Shown: positions 25,807 to 36,600, numbered from the stretch's first letter. The stretch: 64,000 nt of DNA from Candidatus Thiodictyon syntrophicum (GCF_002813775.1 NZ_CP020370.1:1641501-1705500); one strand, 5' to 3'. Notes: a model not told the origin generated them from the letters alone. Made by a program: numbers and translations.

Positions 25807-27660
25807 ATGTGTGGGATCGTGGGCACATGGGACAGTTCGGCACCGGTCAACGTTCAGATGTTCGACCGCATGACAGAGTCCCTTGCCGCCCGCGGCCCGG
25901 ATGGCCAAGGCACTGTTTCCCTCGATGACGGCCGCCTAATGCTCGGCCATCGACGCCTGGCAATTATCGATCTGTCCGCCTCCGGCGATCAGCCGATGTG
26001 TAATGAGGATGCTTCACTCTGGCTCGTCTTTAATGGTGAAATCTACAATTATCAAGTGTTGAGAAAGGAGCTGGAACAACGCGGACATCGCTTCCGTTCT
26101 CATAGCGACTCCGAAACCATCATCCACGCCTACGAGGAATGGGGTAAGCAATGCGTGCTCCGGCTGAGAGGGATTTTCGCCTTCGCAATCTATGATTGCC
26201 GAAAGCATGCTCTATTTCTTGCCCGCGATCAGATCGGTGTAAAACCGCTCTATTTTCATCGCTCACATTGTTCGTTTGCATTCGCATCCCAGCCGCGAGC
26301 CATCCTTGCGGCAGAGACCTTCAGACCAACGGTCGACAGTTCGGCCTTCGCGCTATTCTTGGCGTACGGCAATGTGCCTCGCGAGTACTGTATTTTTCGC
26401 GGCATCGAGAAGCTGAGGCCGGGTTACTGGCTTTTTCTCAGGGACGGGAGAATTGATATCCAGCAATATTGGCAATTGCGTTACGACCCGGTCGTCTTCG
26501 ACTCTCCTACAGCGGTAGAACTGGTGCGGGAGAAGATTGAAGAAGGCGTTCTGCTGCAGGCAATCAGTGATGTTCCGATCGGCACCTTGTTGAGTGGCGG
26601 CGTCGACTCGACAATCATCACGTCGATCCTCGCGCAGCAGTCCGAATCACCGTTGGCAAGTTTTTCTATCGGCTTTAACGAAGAGGAAAGCGACGAATCA
26701 CCTTACGCTCGCTTGGTTGCGGACTACCTGCATACGGACCACCACCAACAGACACTGACCTATGAAGCTGCGTGCGCTTTGGTGCCGGATATTGTTGCAG
26801 CGATGGATGAGCCATTTCATCTTAATAGCCTGTTTCCGTACTTTGCAGTCTCTCGCCTTGCGCGGTCGCACGGAATTAAGGTGGTCCTCGGTGGCGATGG
26901 GGCCGACGAGCTGTTTGCCGGATACCTTTGGTACGATGCATTCCGTGACGCAATGAATCAAGGGTACGATAGGGACGGGTTACGGCACATCTATTGGCCC
27001 TTCGGACACCGCCGTAGACGGCGCGAGCGAGCGGTTAGGCTGTTCTTTCCCTACAACGGATCGTTCGGCTATCGTGAGCAACAGGGGCTGTTGGGAAAAG
27101 GGGTTGGAACCGACGATCCTGATTTCATCTACCTGCCCCTAAATAGCGCCTGGATGCCTAATGTGCCCCCTGTATTAACTGCTCAGATCTTTGATTTCCA
27201 TTGCTTTCTTGTCGATCATTGCCTGACTAAAGTGGATCGCATGAGTATGGCGTGCGGTTTGGAAGTGCGGGTGCCATTGTTGGACGTCGAACTGGTCGAG
27301 GCCGCCTTCAGTATTGACCACAATCTTGTCTATCACCAGTCCGAGCGCAAGGCCCTCTTAAAGACCGCGATGAGCAGCCATTTCCCCCCGGCGATGAAGA
27401 CAGCGAGAAAAAAGGGGTTCAGTAGCCCGTTGCCGACTTGGTTAAACACGGGCCTAAAAAAACTTGGGCTGAAATATCTGTTGTCTGGCAGCATGGTGTC
27501 GCGCGGCCTTATCGACCCGGGCTACCTCGAAGGGCATTTCGCCACAATGGACGCCGGAAGGCAATTGCTTTTGATTAGCGGTGAATTGTGGGCCAGGCGC
27601 TGGATCGAGGGGGACTCAGAGTCAATCACTTTGTTTGCGCATCAGTTGATAGCACGCTAG
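25807..27660 (+). CDS. asnB: Asparagine synthase (glutamine-hydrolysing), AsnB type
   Basis: The start must be ATG 25807 because MCGIVGTWD exposes the catalytic Cys2 after Met removal; the frame's TTG at 25798 would bury it. The product is 617 residues, normal for AsnB. An N-terminal glutaminase domain (SASGDQPMCNEDASLWLVFN; GEIYNY) is followed by the PP-loop synthetase (LLSGGVDSTIITSIL; LGGDGADELFAGY). In surface polysaccharide loci such enzymes often amidate sugar carboxyl groups, so a glycan modification role is more likely than bulk asparagine supply. The lower G+C fits the exchanged left half of this locus. Confidence 0.93.
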   Translation: MCGIVGTWDSSAPVNVQMFDRMTESLAARGPDGQGTVSLDDGRLMLGHRRLAIIDLSASGDQPMCNEDASLWLVFNGEIYNYQVLRKELEQRGHRFRSHSDSETIIHAYEEWGKQCVLRLRGIFAFAIYDCRKHALFLARDQIGVKPLYFHRSHCSFAFASQPRAILAAETFRPTVDSSAFALFLAYGNVPREYCIFRGIEKLRPGYWLFLRDGRIDIQQYWQLRYDPVVFDSPTAVELVREKIEEGVLLQAISDVPIGTLLSGGVDSTIITSILAQQSESPLASFSIGFNEEESDESPYARLVADYLHTDHHQQTLTYEAACALVPDIVAAMDEPFHLNSLFPYFAVSRLARSHGIKVVLGGDGADELFAGYLWYDAFRDAMNQGYDRDGLRHIYWPFGHRRRRRERAVRLFFPYNGSFGYREQQGLLGKGVGTDDPDFIYLPLNSAWMPNVPPVLTAQIFDFHCFLVDHCLTKVDRMSMACGLEVRVPLLDVELVEAAFSIDHNLVYHQSERKALLKTAMSSHFPPAMKTARKKGFSSPLPTWLNTGLKKLGLKYLLSGSMVSRGLIDPGYLEGHFATMDAGRQLLLISGELWARRWIEGDSESITLFAHQLIAR

Positions 27661-27669
27661 GAAAATATT

Positions 27670-28644
27670 TTGAATGACATCCACCTCGTCATCCGGACTA
27701 CCGGAGAGCGTACGGCATCTGTTGCCAAGAAACTCGCCATCGTTTCCGGATTAGTTGAAAATGAAGTTACAGTGGTGAACGAGATTCCTTTCGAGGTGGC
27801 GCTCCGTGCCTGCTATGAAGAGGCAATACGTGTCGGCAGGAAATGGACCATGACTTTGGACGCTGATGTGCTTCTGGCGGACACTGCGGTTCGCCGGCTC
27901 CTGGGTCTCGCCGAGCAGATGCCATCCCATTTCTTCCAAATAGAGGGAAAAGTTTTCGACAAGATCACTGGTATCTATCGGCAAGCCGGGCACCGGATTT
28001 ACCGTACTGAGTTGCTGCCGCTGGCCTTGGAACATATCCCCGCCGCGGGCGCACAAATCCGCCCGGAGTTTCATACGATCACGCAGATGGTGGAATTGGG
28101 GTATCCGTCTAGGGTGGTGCCTAGCCTCGTTGGGGTTCACGATTTCGAGCAATATTATGCGGACTTGTATCGTAAGTCACTCGTGCATGCAAGAAAGCAC
28201 TCCGAGTTGTTGCCAAACGTGATCGCTCGGTGTTCACGGCTATTGCCGAGGGACGACGATTTCTTGGTCATCTTGAAAGGCATCTGGGATGGTCTGCTCA
28301 TGCAGGAAGCGCTGACTATCGACGTTCGCCGCTACGAGGATCAAGCCGCTTGTGCGATGCAATCCTTGGGCCTTGCAGAGAAGCAGCCGATTGTTGACAG
28401 TGACGGGTTCGTGAAAATGTTCCCTCGTTTCTTTTCTGATATACGATCACTCTATCCCACACCTGATGGGGCGGTCTGGGACCATCTGCCCGCCTTATCG
28501 GAATCCGGTACCAAGCCGGAGAGGGTTCAGCGGTCATGGCTCGCGAAGACTGTTGGGCGCATCAGGGAACGCGGCGCTATTCGCGGCAGCGTCGCCGCAT
28601 TTGGTGCATTGCTTCGGCTTGCGGGACAACGACTGGAGCGATGA
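27670..28644 (+). CDS. Putative glycosyltransferase (GT-A/GT2-like)
   Basis: The start is TTG 27670 following TAGGAAAATAT, with no in-frame ATG nearby. The 324-residue protein has an early Rossmann-like region and a DxD-type site in MTLDADVLLAD. The remainder (FFQIEGKVFDKITGIYRQAG; ITQMVELGYPSRVV) does not match a family I can name. The gene lies 9 bp after asnB and probably shares its transcript. Glycosyl transfer is inferred from the DxD motif and locus; the acceptor and sugar are unknown. Confidence 0.65.
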   Translation: MNDIHLVIRTTGERTASVAKKLAIVSGLVENEVTVVNEIPFEVALRACYEEAIRVGRKWTMTLDADVLLADTAVRRLLGLAEQMPSHFFQIEGKVFDKITGIYRQAGHRIYRTELLPLALEHIPAAGAQIRPEFHTITQMVELGYPSRVVPSLVGVHDFEQYYADLYRKSLVHARKHSELLPNVIARCSRLLPRDDDFLVILKGIWDGLLMQEALTIDVRRYEDQAACAMQSLGLAEKQPIVDSDGFVKMFPRFFSDIRSLYPTPDGAVWDHLPALSESGTKPERVQRSWLAKTVGRIRERGAIRGSVAAFGALLRLAGQRLER

Positions 28645-28750
28645 CGTGTCCATTTGCGTCGCGCGGCGATCCAGTCCGTGGCGCCTACCTTACTGCTGAT
28701 CTGACGCTTGATTAGCGCTGCGATTTGTGTCGACGAATATGGAACATGGT

Positions 28751-30292
28751 ATGAAAGAGCCCCAACACATCGCTGCCCCGTTTGCTTGGGGATTCGCTGC
28801 CATTGTGTGCCTGCTGCTCTCCTATCATGCCCACACCCACATTACGGGTCATCCAACCGACGGAGATAGTCGACAAAATCTCAAGATGGCCTACAATCTG
28901 TATGCTAACGGAATCCTTTCGCTGGATTCGCAGGCGCCGTTTAAGGCGTCGAACTTGCGGGAGCCGTTGCCGCCATTTGTGACCGCCTTGTTCATTGCGC
29001 TCTATCCCGATTTGGGTCCGCAGTTAGCGCGTGATGGCGTATTGGAAGACCACGGTATCGCGCATGGTGAGGGTGCCCGTTGCGTCAAGCAGGTCAATGT
29101 AATCTGGATCTTGCTCGGCCTGAGCGGTTGCTGGGTGCTAGCCTATAGCGTCTGTGGCAGCCACCGTGTGGCCATGCTTGTGGTGGTGGCGGCCTATTTG
29201 TTTTTCTTCAGTGTACGGACAACGAATGATCCACTGAATATTCGAGTATTCAATGACTCTCTGTACACGGAAGTGCCGGCGGCTGTCTTGATGCTCTGGA
29301 CCGGGATGACAATGGTGTGGCTCACCCGCAGCAGTCGGGTCCTGCCGCCCGCGTTGTCGGGGCTTTTGCTCGGGTTGCTGGCGTTGACGAAAGCGGCGTT
29401 TCTTTTTGTGTTCGCCGCCTTGCTGCCGCTACTGATAGCCTACTATGTCGTGGTCCGCCGTGATTTGAAAGCTCCGACCCGTTGGGGATCTATCGCACTG
29501 TTCTGTATCGGCTTTATAATCGTTGTTCTGCCCTGGATGGCGCGAAACCAAGTGCAACTGGACCGTTTCGAGATCGCCGAGCGGGGCGGGCTTACCTTGT
29601 ACGTTCGTGCCCTGAAGGATCAGATGACTTCGGACGAGGCTGTCGGGGCCAACTGGTATTGGGGTCCACGCCTGTATCAGCGACTGGTGCGCGGCACGCC
29701 GCTTGGTGCAAGCGACGGGGACTTTGCTGTTGGGGGAAGATTTGAACGGGTTAATCGGTACCGGCTGGGAGGGGACAAAGAAGCCGCCTTGGCCGGAAAG
29801 CCTGAAGGGGCGGTGTCTTTTTATTGGCACGCGCGAGCGGTGAACATCGCGTGGGTCAAACGCTTTGAAGCGATGGGATTGCCGGATCCCAAACACGCGG
29901 CGGACGGTGTCGTGCAGCGGCAGGCGGAGCGGATGATATTCGATGCACCGGGGCGACATCTGGCGATGACTCCCCTCTTTCTATGGCGCGGCATCTGGTG
30001 TTTCCGCGAGGACCCGCTTCCGTATCAACTCTGGGGCTATCAAGCTTACGCCGTAAATGTCATCAATGCATTTGCGTATCTGTCGCTTTTGTGCGTATTC
30101 GGCTACGCTGTGGCGCATCGACGCTACGATCTCCTGGCAATGACTGTGGTGCCGCTGGCTATGCTTGGATTCTATGCGCTGTTGTCGCACAACATTCCTA
30201 GATATGCAGCGCCCGCGATTCCAATCATGTTGGTTTCGTTGGCCCTGATCGTCTGCGGGGCGTTTTCCCATTGGACGAAGCAGCGCGGGTGA
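28751..30292 (+). CDS. Polytopic membrane glycosyltransferase-like protein (GT-C type)
   Basis: Start uncertain among GTG 28727, ATG 28739 and ATG 28751; the last has GGAAC 5 bp upstream and is used here, giving 513 residues. About ten hydrophobic segments follow an N-terminal HPTDGDSRQNLKMAYNLYAN loop containing the acidic residues typical of GT-C enzymes (ArnT/PMT/YfhO-like), then FPLREP-like SNLREPLPPFVTALFIALY and a large periplasmic loop before the last helices (YALLSHNIPRYAAPAIPIML). It probably uses a polyprenyl-phosphate sugar to decorate a lipid or glycan in the periplasm. It ends the rightward, lower-G+C part of the locus. Confidence 0.78.
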   Translation: MKEPQHIAAPFAWGFAAIVCLLLSYHAHTHITGHPTDGDSRQNLKMAYNLYANGILSLDSQAPFKASNLREPLPPFVTALFIALYPDLGPQLARDGVLEDHGIAHGEGARCVKQVNVIWILLGLSGCWVLAYSVCGSHRVAMLVVVAAYLFFFSVRTTNDPLNIRVFNDSLYTEVPAAVLMLWTGMTMVWLTRSSRVLPPALSGLLLGLLALTKAAFLFVFAALLPLLIAYYVVVRRDLKAPTRWGSIALFCIGFIIVVLPWMARNQVQLDRFEIAERGGLTLYVRALKDQMTSDEAVGANWYWGPRLYQRLVRGTPLGASDGDFAVGGRFERVNRYRLGGDKEAALAGKPEGAVSFYWHARAVNIAWVKRFEAMGLPDPKHAADGVVQRQAERMIFDAPGRHLAMTPLFLWRGIWCFREDPLPYQLWGYQAYAVNVINAFAYLSLLCVFGYAVAHRRYDLLAMTVVPLAMLGFYALLSHNIPRYAAPAIPIMLVSLALIVCGAFSHWTKQRG

Positions 30293-30402
30293 ACTGAGGC
30301 GGGGCCTGGTGAGTCCGCCTGCGTGCGCGATACCGCGGCGCGTTTTCGATTGCGGGACGCCACCGTGATGACGTGGCAGCCGCGGAGCGCGGACCTGGGT
30401 GA

Positions 30403-31266
30403 TCACATGGGTCGGGCGACGGTGAAGCGGGCCAATACATAGAAGAACAGGTCGCCCACCACGGTAACGATTCGCGCGAGCAGTACCGTCAGGGTCAAGT
30501 CCGCTTCGCTCACCAGACCCTTGAGCAAAAATAACAAGGTGAGTTCCCGCACGCCAATGCCGGCCGGTGCCCCCGGCGTCACCAGGCCGCTAAGCCAGGC
30601 AAGGACATAGGCTCCGCACACCGGCAGCCAGGGCACGGAACCGTCCATCGCTGTGTCCGCGACGATTGTTAGCAGGGCGGCGAATAGCAGTCCGGAAACC
30701 CCCAGAAATCCGGTGTACCAGGCGAATGCGCGTGCGACTCGTGGATCGATGAGGTGGTGGGCGAGGGCCGCCGCCAGACCGATCAGGGCGGCGAAGGCGC
30801 CCAGGCTCAGGGCCATTGAACACGCCGGATCGAGCAACGGGAGCGTCAAAAGCCCGAATCCTGCTGCCGCGGTGGCGATAAGGGCGAGTTCCCAGACCGC
30901 GGATTTGGCCAAGGTCCAGCCGGGTATGCCCGCCGCTATCCCCAATGCCTGCCGGCCAGCCAGATGCAGGACGTTGCCTGGAACGTATTTTGCGAGTTGC
31001 GCTACGCCATAGATGCCAACCGCCGCCTTGGGGGAAATGGTGGTGCCCAAGTGGCTGAGCAGGTTCCGCCAGCCATAGGCGAGCATGAGCCCCGCAAGGG
31101 CGTATGCCAGGCAAGACCCGGAGACGAAAAGCCAACTGGTTGCGCTGAAGCGGCTGAAGTCGGCCGCGGCTGCATAATGGCTGAGCCTTTGGGCGACGAA
31201 CCCGACTCCCGCGAGCGCCAAGGCGCTGCCGACCCAATGCAGGTTGCGCCTCAGAGTCCGGTGCAC
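30403..31266 (-). CDS. Lysylphosphatidylglycerol synthase TM-region/flippase-like membrane protein (UPF0104)
   Basis: GTG start at 31266; no in-frame ATG lies between it and the upstream gene's stop. The 287 residues hold about eight membrane segments with the family motifs KYVPGNVLHLAGRQ and TPGAPAGIGVRELTLL. Proteins of this group (LPG_synthase_TM, AglD2-like) accompany polyprenyl-phosphate glycosyltransferases and are proposed to move or use lipid-linked sugars. It is last in a leftward four-gene operon with the GT2 enzyme and two methyltransferases, which supports such a role. Also converges with the membrane transferase at 28751-30292. Confidence 0.85.
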   Translation of the reverse strand: MHRTLRRNLHWVGSALALAGVGFVAQRLSHYAAAADFSRFSATSWLFVSGSCLAYALAGLMLAYGWRNLLSHLGTTISPKAAVGIYGVAQLAKYVPGNVLHLAGRQALGIAAGIPGWTLAKSAVWELALIATAAAGFGLLTLPLLDPACSMALSLGAFAALIGLAAALAHHLIDPRVARAFAWYTGFLGVSGLLFAALLTIVADTAMDGSVPWLPVCGAYVLAWLSGLVTPGAPAGIGVRELTLLFLLKGLVSEADLTLTVLLARIVTVVGDLFFYVLARFTVARPM

Positions 31267-31303
31267 GATGGCGGCGGGCTGGGAGATGATCGACGATGAG
31301 GAT

Positions 31304-31879
31304 TCAGTCGACTTGCCGAAGCCGCTGGAATACGGCCAGTTGATTTGCCCCGAAGAGGAACCGCCGGTAACAAACGAGCGTCAAGCCGGCCTTGACGCCC
31401 GCCTGAGTGAGCGCTGCCCTATCCAACAGGCCCTCGTGCTCCTCGCTGGCGTGACGTGAGAACAATCCAACGGTTGCGCCTACATGATGAACCCAGTCGA
31501 CGGATGGGTGCGGCGTGGTGAGAACCAAGCGTGCGGTCTGGGTCTCGGTCAGGTGGCCGGAGAGCAGACGAAGTAGGGCGACGGGGTCCCGGACGTGTTC
31601 GATTACCGCCAGGGTGATGACAGAGTCGAAGCGTTCGGCAGGCTCCGGCAGGGCGGCAAGGAACCGGTGTTGTGGAAACTCCGCGCGTGCTCGTTGCAGG
31701 GATTCGGCATCGATGTCGATGCCGACGTAGCGGCTGGGTGCGATCCAGGCGGCCAAGGCGCCGGCGCCGCAGCCGAAATCCAGGACCCTGCCCTCCAGAT
31801 AGGGCCGTGCGGCAGCAATCCGCCGGTTTCTCAGGAAGGGCGATAATAGTCCTTCGGCTCCTTGGTCAGCCATTGTCAT
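31304..31879 (-). CDS. Class I SAM-dependent methyltransferase
   Basis: ATG 31879, overlapping the upstream GT2 stop by 14 bp. The 191 residues show the SAM site GRVLDFGCGAGALAAWI, the acidic loop YVGIDIDAESLQRA and motif IV-like SVITLAVIEHVRDPV. Short methyltransferases of this form in glycan loci act on sugars, lipids or quinone-like acceptors. The target here is unknown; the neighbours argue for a glycan or its lipid carrier. Confidence 0.87.
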   Translation of the reverse strand: MTMADQGAEGLLSPFLRNRRIAAARPYLEGRVLDFGCGAGALAAWIAPSRYVGIDIDAESLQRARAEFPQHRFLAALPEPAERFDSVITLAVIEHVRDPVALLRLLSGHLTETQTARLVLTTPHPSVDWVHHVGATVGLFSRHASEEHEGLLDRAALTQAGVKAGLTLVCYRRFLFGANQLAVFQRLRQVD

Positions 31880-32837
31880 TGCCTTGTGGATCGCGGGTCT
31901 GGTCTTGCGTCAAGAGGGCGGTCTTGAAGCGGATGTCCTCCAACAGTTTGCGGTTGGCTGCCAATAGGTCGGCCACGAATGCGATCAACAGTGCCTGAAA
32001 GCCCATACCCAGCAGTAGGGCAGCCAGAATCAGGGACTGCACATGGCCTTCGCCGTCGCCGCCGAGGTACGCCCGGAGAAAACGCAACCCGATGACAAGG
32101 CCGATGCCGAACAGGACGGCGGCGGTGGTGCCGAAAAACCGGAATGGCCGGTAGATGATGAAGATGCGGGCGATCGTGGTGATGCTGTGCTTGATGTACG
32201 AGGGGATGCTCTTCATCAGGCGCGACGGTCGCAGGTCGGGGTTGACCCGGATCGGCACCGAGGCGATCGCCATATTCTTCTGCCCCGCCTGGATGATGGT
32301 CTCCAGGGTATAGGTATAGTCGTTGAAGACCATGAGACGCTGGGCGGCCGTGCGACTGATGGCACGAAAGCCGCTGGGCGCGTCTGGGATATCGGTGTTG
32401 CTCGCGGCACGCACGACCCAACTGCCGAGTCGTTGCAGCAGCTTCTTGAGCGGGGAGAAGTGGGCGATGGTCTCGATGGGGCGTGCGCCGACGACGAACT
32501 CGGCGCGGTGCTCCAGGATGGGCTGGGTCAGGCGCGGTATGTCCCCCGCGTGATATTGGTTGTCGGCATCGGTATTCACGATGACGTCGGCGCCCAGGCG
32601 CAGGCAGGCGTCGAGGCCGGTCATGAAGGCGCGGGCCAGACCTTGGTTGCGGGTATGCCGCACGACGTGATCCGCACCCAGTTGACGGGCGACGCGCGCC
32701 GTATCGTCCGTGCTGCCGTCGTCGATGATGAGCCATTCCACCGAGGTGAAGCCAGGCACCGTGCGCGGCAAGTCGGCGAGGGCGGCAACCAGCGTCTCGG
32801 CTTCATTAAAACAGGGTATCTGAATGATGAGTTTCAC
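31866..32837 (-). CDS. Family 2 glycosyltransferase of the dolichyl-/undecaprenyl-phosphate sugar synthase type with C-terminal membrane helices
   Basis: The start chosen is GTG 32837 giving VKLIIQIPCFNEAETL, the family's usual N-terminus; the frame is open to a TTG at 32915. The product is 323 residues with the nucleotide-sugar fold (WLIIDDGSTDDTARVARQLG; VIVNTDADNQYHAGDI, DxD), PDAPSGFRAISR acceptor motif, and two C-terminal membrane segments (GTTAAVLFGIGLVIGLRFL; ILAALLLGMGFQALLIAF). It likely transfers a sugar from a nucleotide donor to polyprenyl phosphate on the cytoplasmic face, feeding the membrane proteins in this locus. Confidence 0.9.
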   Translation of the reverse strand: MKLIIQIPCFNEAETLVAALADLPRTVPGFTSVEWLIIDDGSTDDTARVARQLGADHVVRHTRNQGLARAFMTGLDACLRLGADVIVNTDADNQYHAGDIPRLTQPILEHRAEFVVGARPIETIAHFSPLKKLLQRLGSWVVRAASNTDIPDAPSGFRAISRTAAQRLMVFNDYTYTLETIIQAGQKNMAIASVPIRVNPDLRPSRLMKSIPSYIKHSITTIARIFIIYRPFRFFGTTAAVLFGIGLVIGLRFLRAYLGGDGEGHVQSLILAALLLGMGFQALLIAFVADLLAANRKLLEDIRFKTALLTQDQTRDPQGNDNG

Positions 32838-32886
32838 GACGCGATGATCGTCCTGGCAGGCCTGAGATACCGTCGTTGCCGAGTCG

Positions 32887-33618
32887 TCATTCGGCGCCTC
32901 CACCCGAACGGCCAACCCTGAGCAGACTGGTGGTGTCTGGGTAAGGCAAGCAGGCGGTCAACCCCCGGTAGTGGCGATGCTGTAGGCCCGAATTGCGGAT
33001 GGCCTGCTGATAGTGGGAACGGCCCGAGTTGTCAAAGACGATCAGTCCATCCGGCTTCAAGCGCCTGGCGGCGGCTTCAAGGCAGGCGGGCCGGGAGCGG
33101 CCGTCGATCACGATGAGGTCGAACGGCCCTTGCTCGCGATCGATCGCATGGACATAGTCGTGGAAGGTTTGGTCGCGCCATCCGGCCTTGCGGGACCCGT
33201 AGCGCCCTTGCTCTGGGTGGGGATGGGCCTCGGGCGGGGCGAGGATAAGGCGTGCGTTGGCATAGTTTGCGAGCTGAGCGGCGACGACCTGGTGCCACGC
33301 CAGGTCGTGCTCGACGCTGACAAGGGTTGCCGCGCGCCGCGCGAGCCATACACTACTTGCGCCGCTGCCGTACTCAAAGACCCGCGCGTCCGGCCTGGCG
33401 GCCAGGAAGGCATCGACGCGTGCCACTGCCTTGAGGCACCACCATGGCAAGTCGATGGCCACCATATCGTCGATATCGTAAATGGCAAAGAGGCTGCGCC
33501 CCCAGCGGGCGATGCGCCGCGTTTGCTGCCGTTCCAACGCCGCGAGGAGACCGAGCCGCTGCGCCGGCCGGCGCAGCATCCGCACCAGTGTGATGTAGCC
33601 GTTCTTCAGTCTGTGCAT
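32887..33618 (-). CDS. Probable class I SAM-dependent methyltransferase (locus-associated)
   Basis: ATG 33618; 243 residues. A SAM-binding-like segment is visible (ARVFEYGSGASSVWLARRAA), followed by LVSVEHDLAWHQVV as the second strand and FDLIVIDGRSRPACLE plus LKPDGLIVFDNSGRSHY as later strands. This fits a methyltransferase-fold protein, although substrate-specific motifs are not recognised. It is the first gene of the leftward operon, 49 bp before the GT2 gene, and starts only 2 bp after the stop of the upstream subtilase gene, so read-through from that gene is possible. Confidence 0.75.
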   Translation of the reverse strand: MHRLKNGYITLVRMLRRPAQRLGLLAALERQQTRRIARWGRSLFAIYDIDDMVAIDLPWWCLKAVARVDAFLAARPDARVFEYGSGASSVWLARRAATLVSVEHDLAWHQVVAAQLANYANARLILAPPEAHPHPEQGRYGSRKAGWRDQTFHDYVHAIDREQGPFDLIVIDGRSRPACLEAAARRLKPDGLIVFDNSGRSHYQQAIRNSGLQHRHYRGLTACLPYPDTTSLLRVGRSGGGAE

Positions 33619-33620
33619 CC

Positions 33621-36600
33621 TTATTGCGCCGTGACCTCGATGAAGAGCAGGCAGTTGTCCTTGGCATTGGCGCCGTTGCTCAGGGTCAAGCGGCCATCCG
33701 TAACCGTGACCGTGGCCGGGGCTTCCGAGAAACGCTGTTGTTCGCTGGGCACGCTGTCCATCACCGTAACGCCTTCGACCAGATAGTGGTAGCGGCGCGG
33801 GGCGACCTGTCCGTAATAGGACGGATCACCAGCGGCCACGCGCACCTGATAGACCCCGTTCGGTACCTCGAGTTCCCAACGTTCAGTACCGGTTCGCGCA
33901 TAGTTGAGGGTGTCGTAACGTTGATCCGGGGCGACGGGGTTGTTGCGGTCGCGGGTGTTGACGGCGGTGTCCATGTTCCAGCCGTAGTTCGCCCCGTTGC
34001 CGCGATCTCCGTAAGGCGCCCCGGCGTCGACCAGATAGCCGGTCGGCAACGCCGCGGAGGCCGGCTGGAAGTTCACCTTGATCGCGAGCGGGGGTACGAC
34101 GGGTACGACGGGTGCGATGACTTCGACCGTCACTGCCGCAGAGGTCGTGCTGGCCCCGGCGTTGTCTGTCGCTGCGGCCTGGATGGTGTGGGTGCCGGTC
34201 GCGGTCGCGGTCCAGATGAACTCATAGGGGGCGCCCGTATCCTCGCCGAGTGGTGTACCGTCGGCGAAGAATACCACCTTGGCGACCGTGCCATCGGCGT
34301 CGCCGGCATCCGCCGCGAGCGTGATCGTGGTGCCGCGCTCGAACGAGGCCCCGGCAGAGGGTGCCGTCAAGGTGACGCTTGGCGGTAGGTTGACCGCCGT
34401 ATGCACGGCAACCTCGACGAAGAGCAGGCAGTTGTCCAGGGCATTGGCCCCGTTGCCGAGGGTCAACCGGCCGTCCGTGACGGTAACCGTGACCGTTCCC
34501 TCAGCGAAGCGCTGCGCTGCGTTGGGCACGGCGTCCAAGGCGGTAACGCCTTCGACCAGATAGTGGTAATGGCGCGGTAGAACCTGTCCGTAGTATTGGG
34601 GGTCGCCCGCTGCCACGCGCACGTCATAAACGCCGTTGGGCACCTGCAATTCCCACTTCTCGGTGCCGGTCCTGGCGTAGTTCAGGGTGTCGTAGCGCTG
34701 GTCCGGGGCATTGGCACTGTTGCGATCACGGGTGCTGGCCGTGGTGTCGAGGTTCCAGCCGTAGGTCAAGCCATTCGCACGGGTTCCGAAAGGTGCTCCG
34801 GTGTCGGCCAGATAGTCAGGCGGAACCGCTGCCGTTGCTGGTTGAAAATTGATCTTGGCGTAAAGGAAGGCGCCACGATCCGCGACGACCAGGTTGAATG
34901 CGGCGATTGATTCATTGCCGTCCGGATCGGCCAGCCTGACGCTGAAATGCGCGGTCACTGACTGGACAGCGATAGCCTGCGGAACCCCGCCGATGGTCCC
35001 GGTGGCGCTGTCCAGCGTAAGTCCAGCCGGCAGCGCGCCGGCGGCGATGCTCCAGGTCAAGGGCACGACGCCACCGCTGAACGCAAGCTGCGTGGAATAA
35101 GCTTCGCCCACGTAGGCGCCCGGGAGTTCCGTGACAGCGATACTCGGCGGTGCCGGGTTCCATACCCGCGTAAGCCGCACTGCATCCGCCAGCACGGCCA
35201 AGGCCCCGCCGGTGCCGGCGATCTCGACCAGGGGCGCCTGTGCCCCGCTGCCGAGGTGGAAGGTGCCCAGGTCATTCCAACGCGCGCCGAGTTGCTGCTG
35301 ATCGAGTGCGACCTGCCAGGTTCCGCCGCTATGGCGGACGCTCAGTTGCGCTTGATCGGTATTACCGCTCAAGGCGGGCCACCAGACGGAGATCGCGTAG
35401 TGTCCCGGACTGAGGTCGGGCGTGAAGCGCAGGCCGTTGGCCTGACTGACGCTGGTCCCGCGCAGTGCGCTGCCACCATAGGCGTTGCTGTCGGTCACGC
35501 TGGCGAAGGTACCGCTGACAACGCTGACGGCCGACGGGGTCGTCTCGCTGTCCAGGATCAACTCCAACGGCAACTGGTCCGCCGTGATCAGGCCGAGCGC
35601 CTGGTCAAGTTGAATGCGCGGGGTGCTATAGGTGTTGGTGCCGTCGATGATGGGGGTGCCGGACAGGCGCAAGGCCGCAACCAGGTTGTCGACACTGGGA
35701 GTGAGCAGGGTCTGCGCGGCCTTTTCGCGCAGGACGGCGATGGCGCCGGCCACATGGGGAGTGGCCATGGAGGTGCCGCTGGCGCCGCCGACGGCGTTGG
35801 TCGGCACCGATGAGAAGACGCTATAGCCGGGAGCAAAGACGGTGAGTGCCGGGGCCAGGTTGGAGAAATAGGCGATGCCGTCGTCGTCATAGGTGGCGCC
35901 GACGCTGACGGCACTGGAGATGCACCCGGGGGTGGAGATGGCGGTTCGCACACCGCTGTTGCCGGCGGCGACGACGGTGGCGATGCCGCCGGCGCGCAGG
36001 GCGTCGATGGCGGTCTTGGTGGGGGCCGCGTAGAGGTTACACTCGCGGGCGCTGGTGTAGTTGTCACCGCCCAGACTCATGTTGACGGCGGCGATCGGGG
36101 TCCCGGCCTGACTGAGGCGCAGGACGTGCTCCAGCCCGGCGATGATGTCAGAGTCGTAGGCCCACAGGTTGCCACCCTCAATGACGAAGACCTGGATCGG
36201 GATCAGGTTCGCGCCGGGGGCGACCCCGCGGTAGGTGCTGTCGCCGCTCAGGACGATTCCGGAGACGTGGGTGCCGTGATAGCAGGAGCCGTGTCCGGTG
36301 CATTGGACCCCGGCGCCGGGGCCGCAGGCGGTGTGGCCCGGATACCCGCCGTTGCTGATCAGGACCTCCGGACAGTCCGCCGGCAGGTTGGGACACAGGG
36401 TCGTGAGGGAGGCCTGGTAGGCGCCGGAGTAGCAGGCCTCGGCGTCGTGGAGCACACGGTCGGCGAAGTAGGGGTGGCTGGTCTGCACGCCGGTGTCGAT
36501 AACCGCGACGGCCTGGCCGGCGCCGGTCCAACCCTGGTTGTAGGCGAGGTTGCCGCCGATGTGCGGGACGCTGGTGTTGAGCAGGGGTGCGTGGGGGCGG

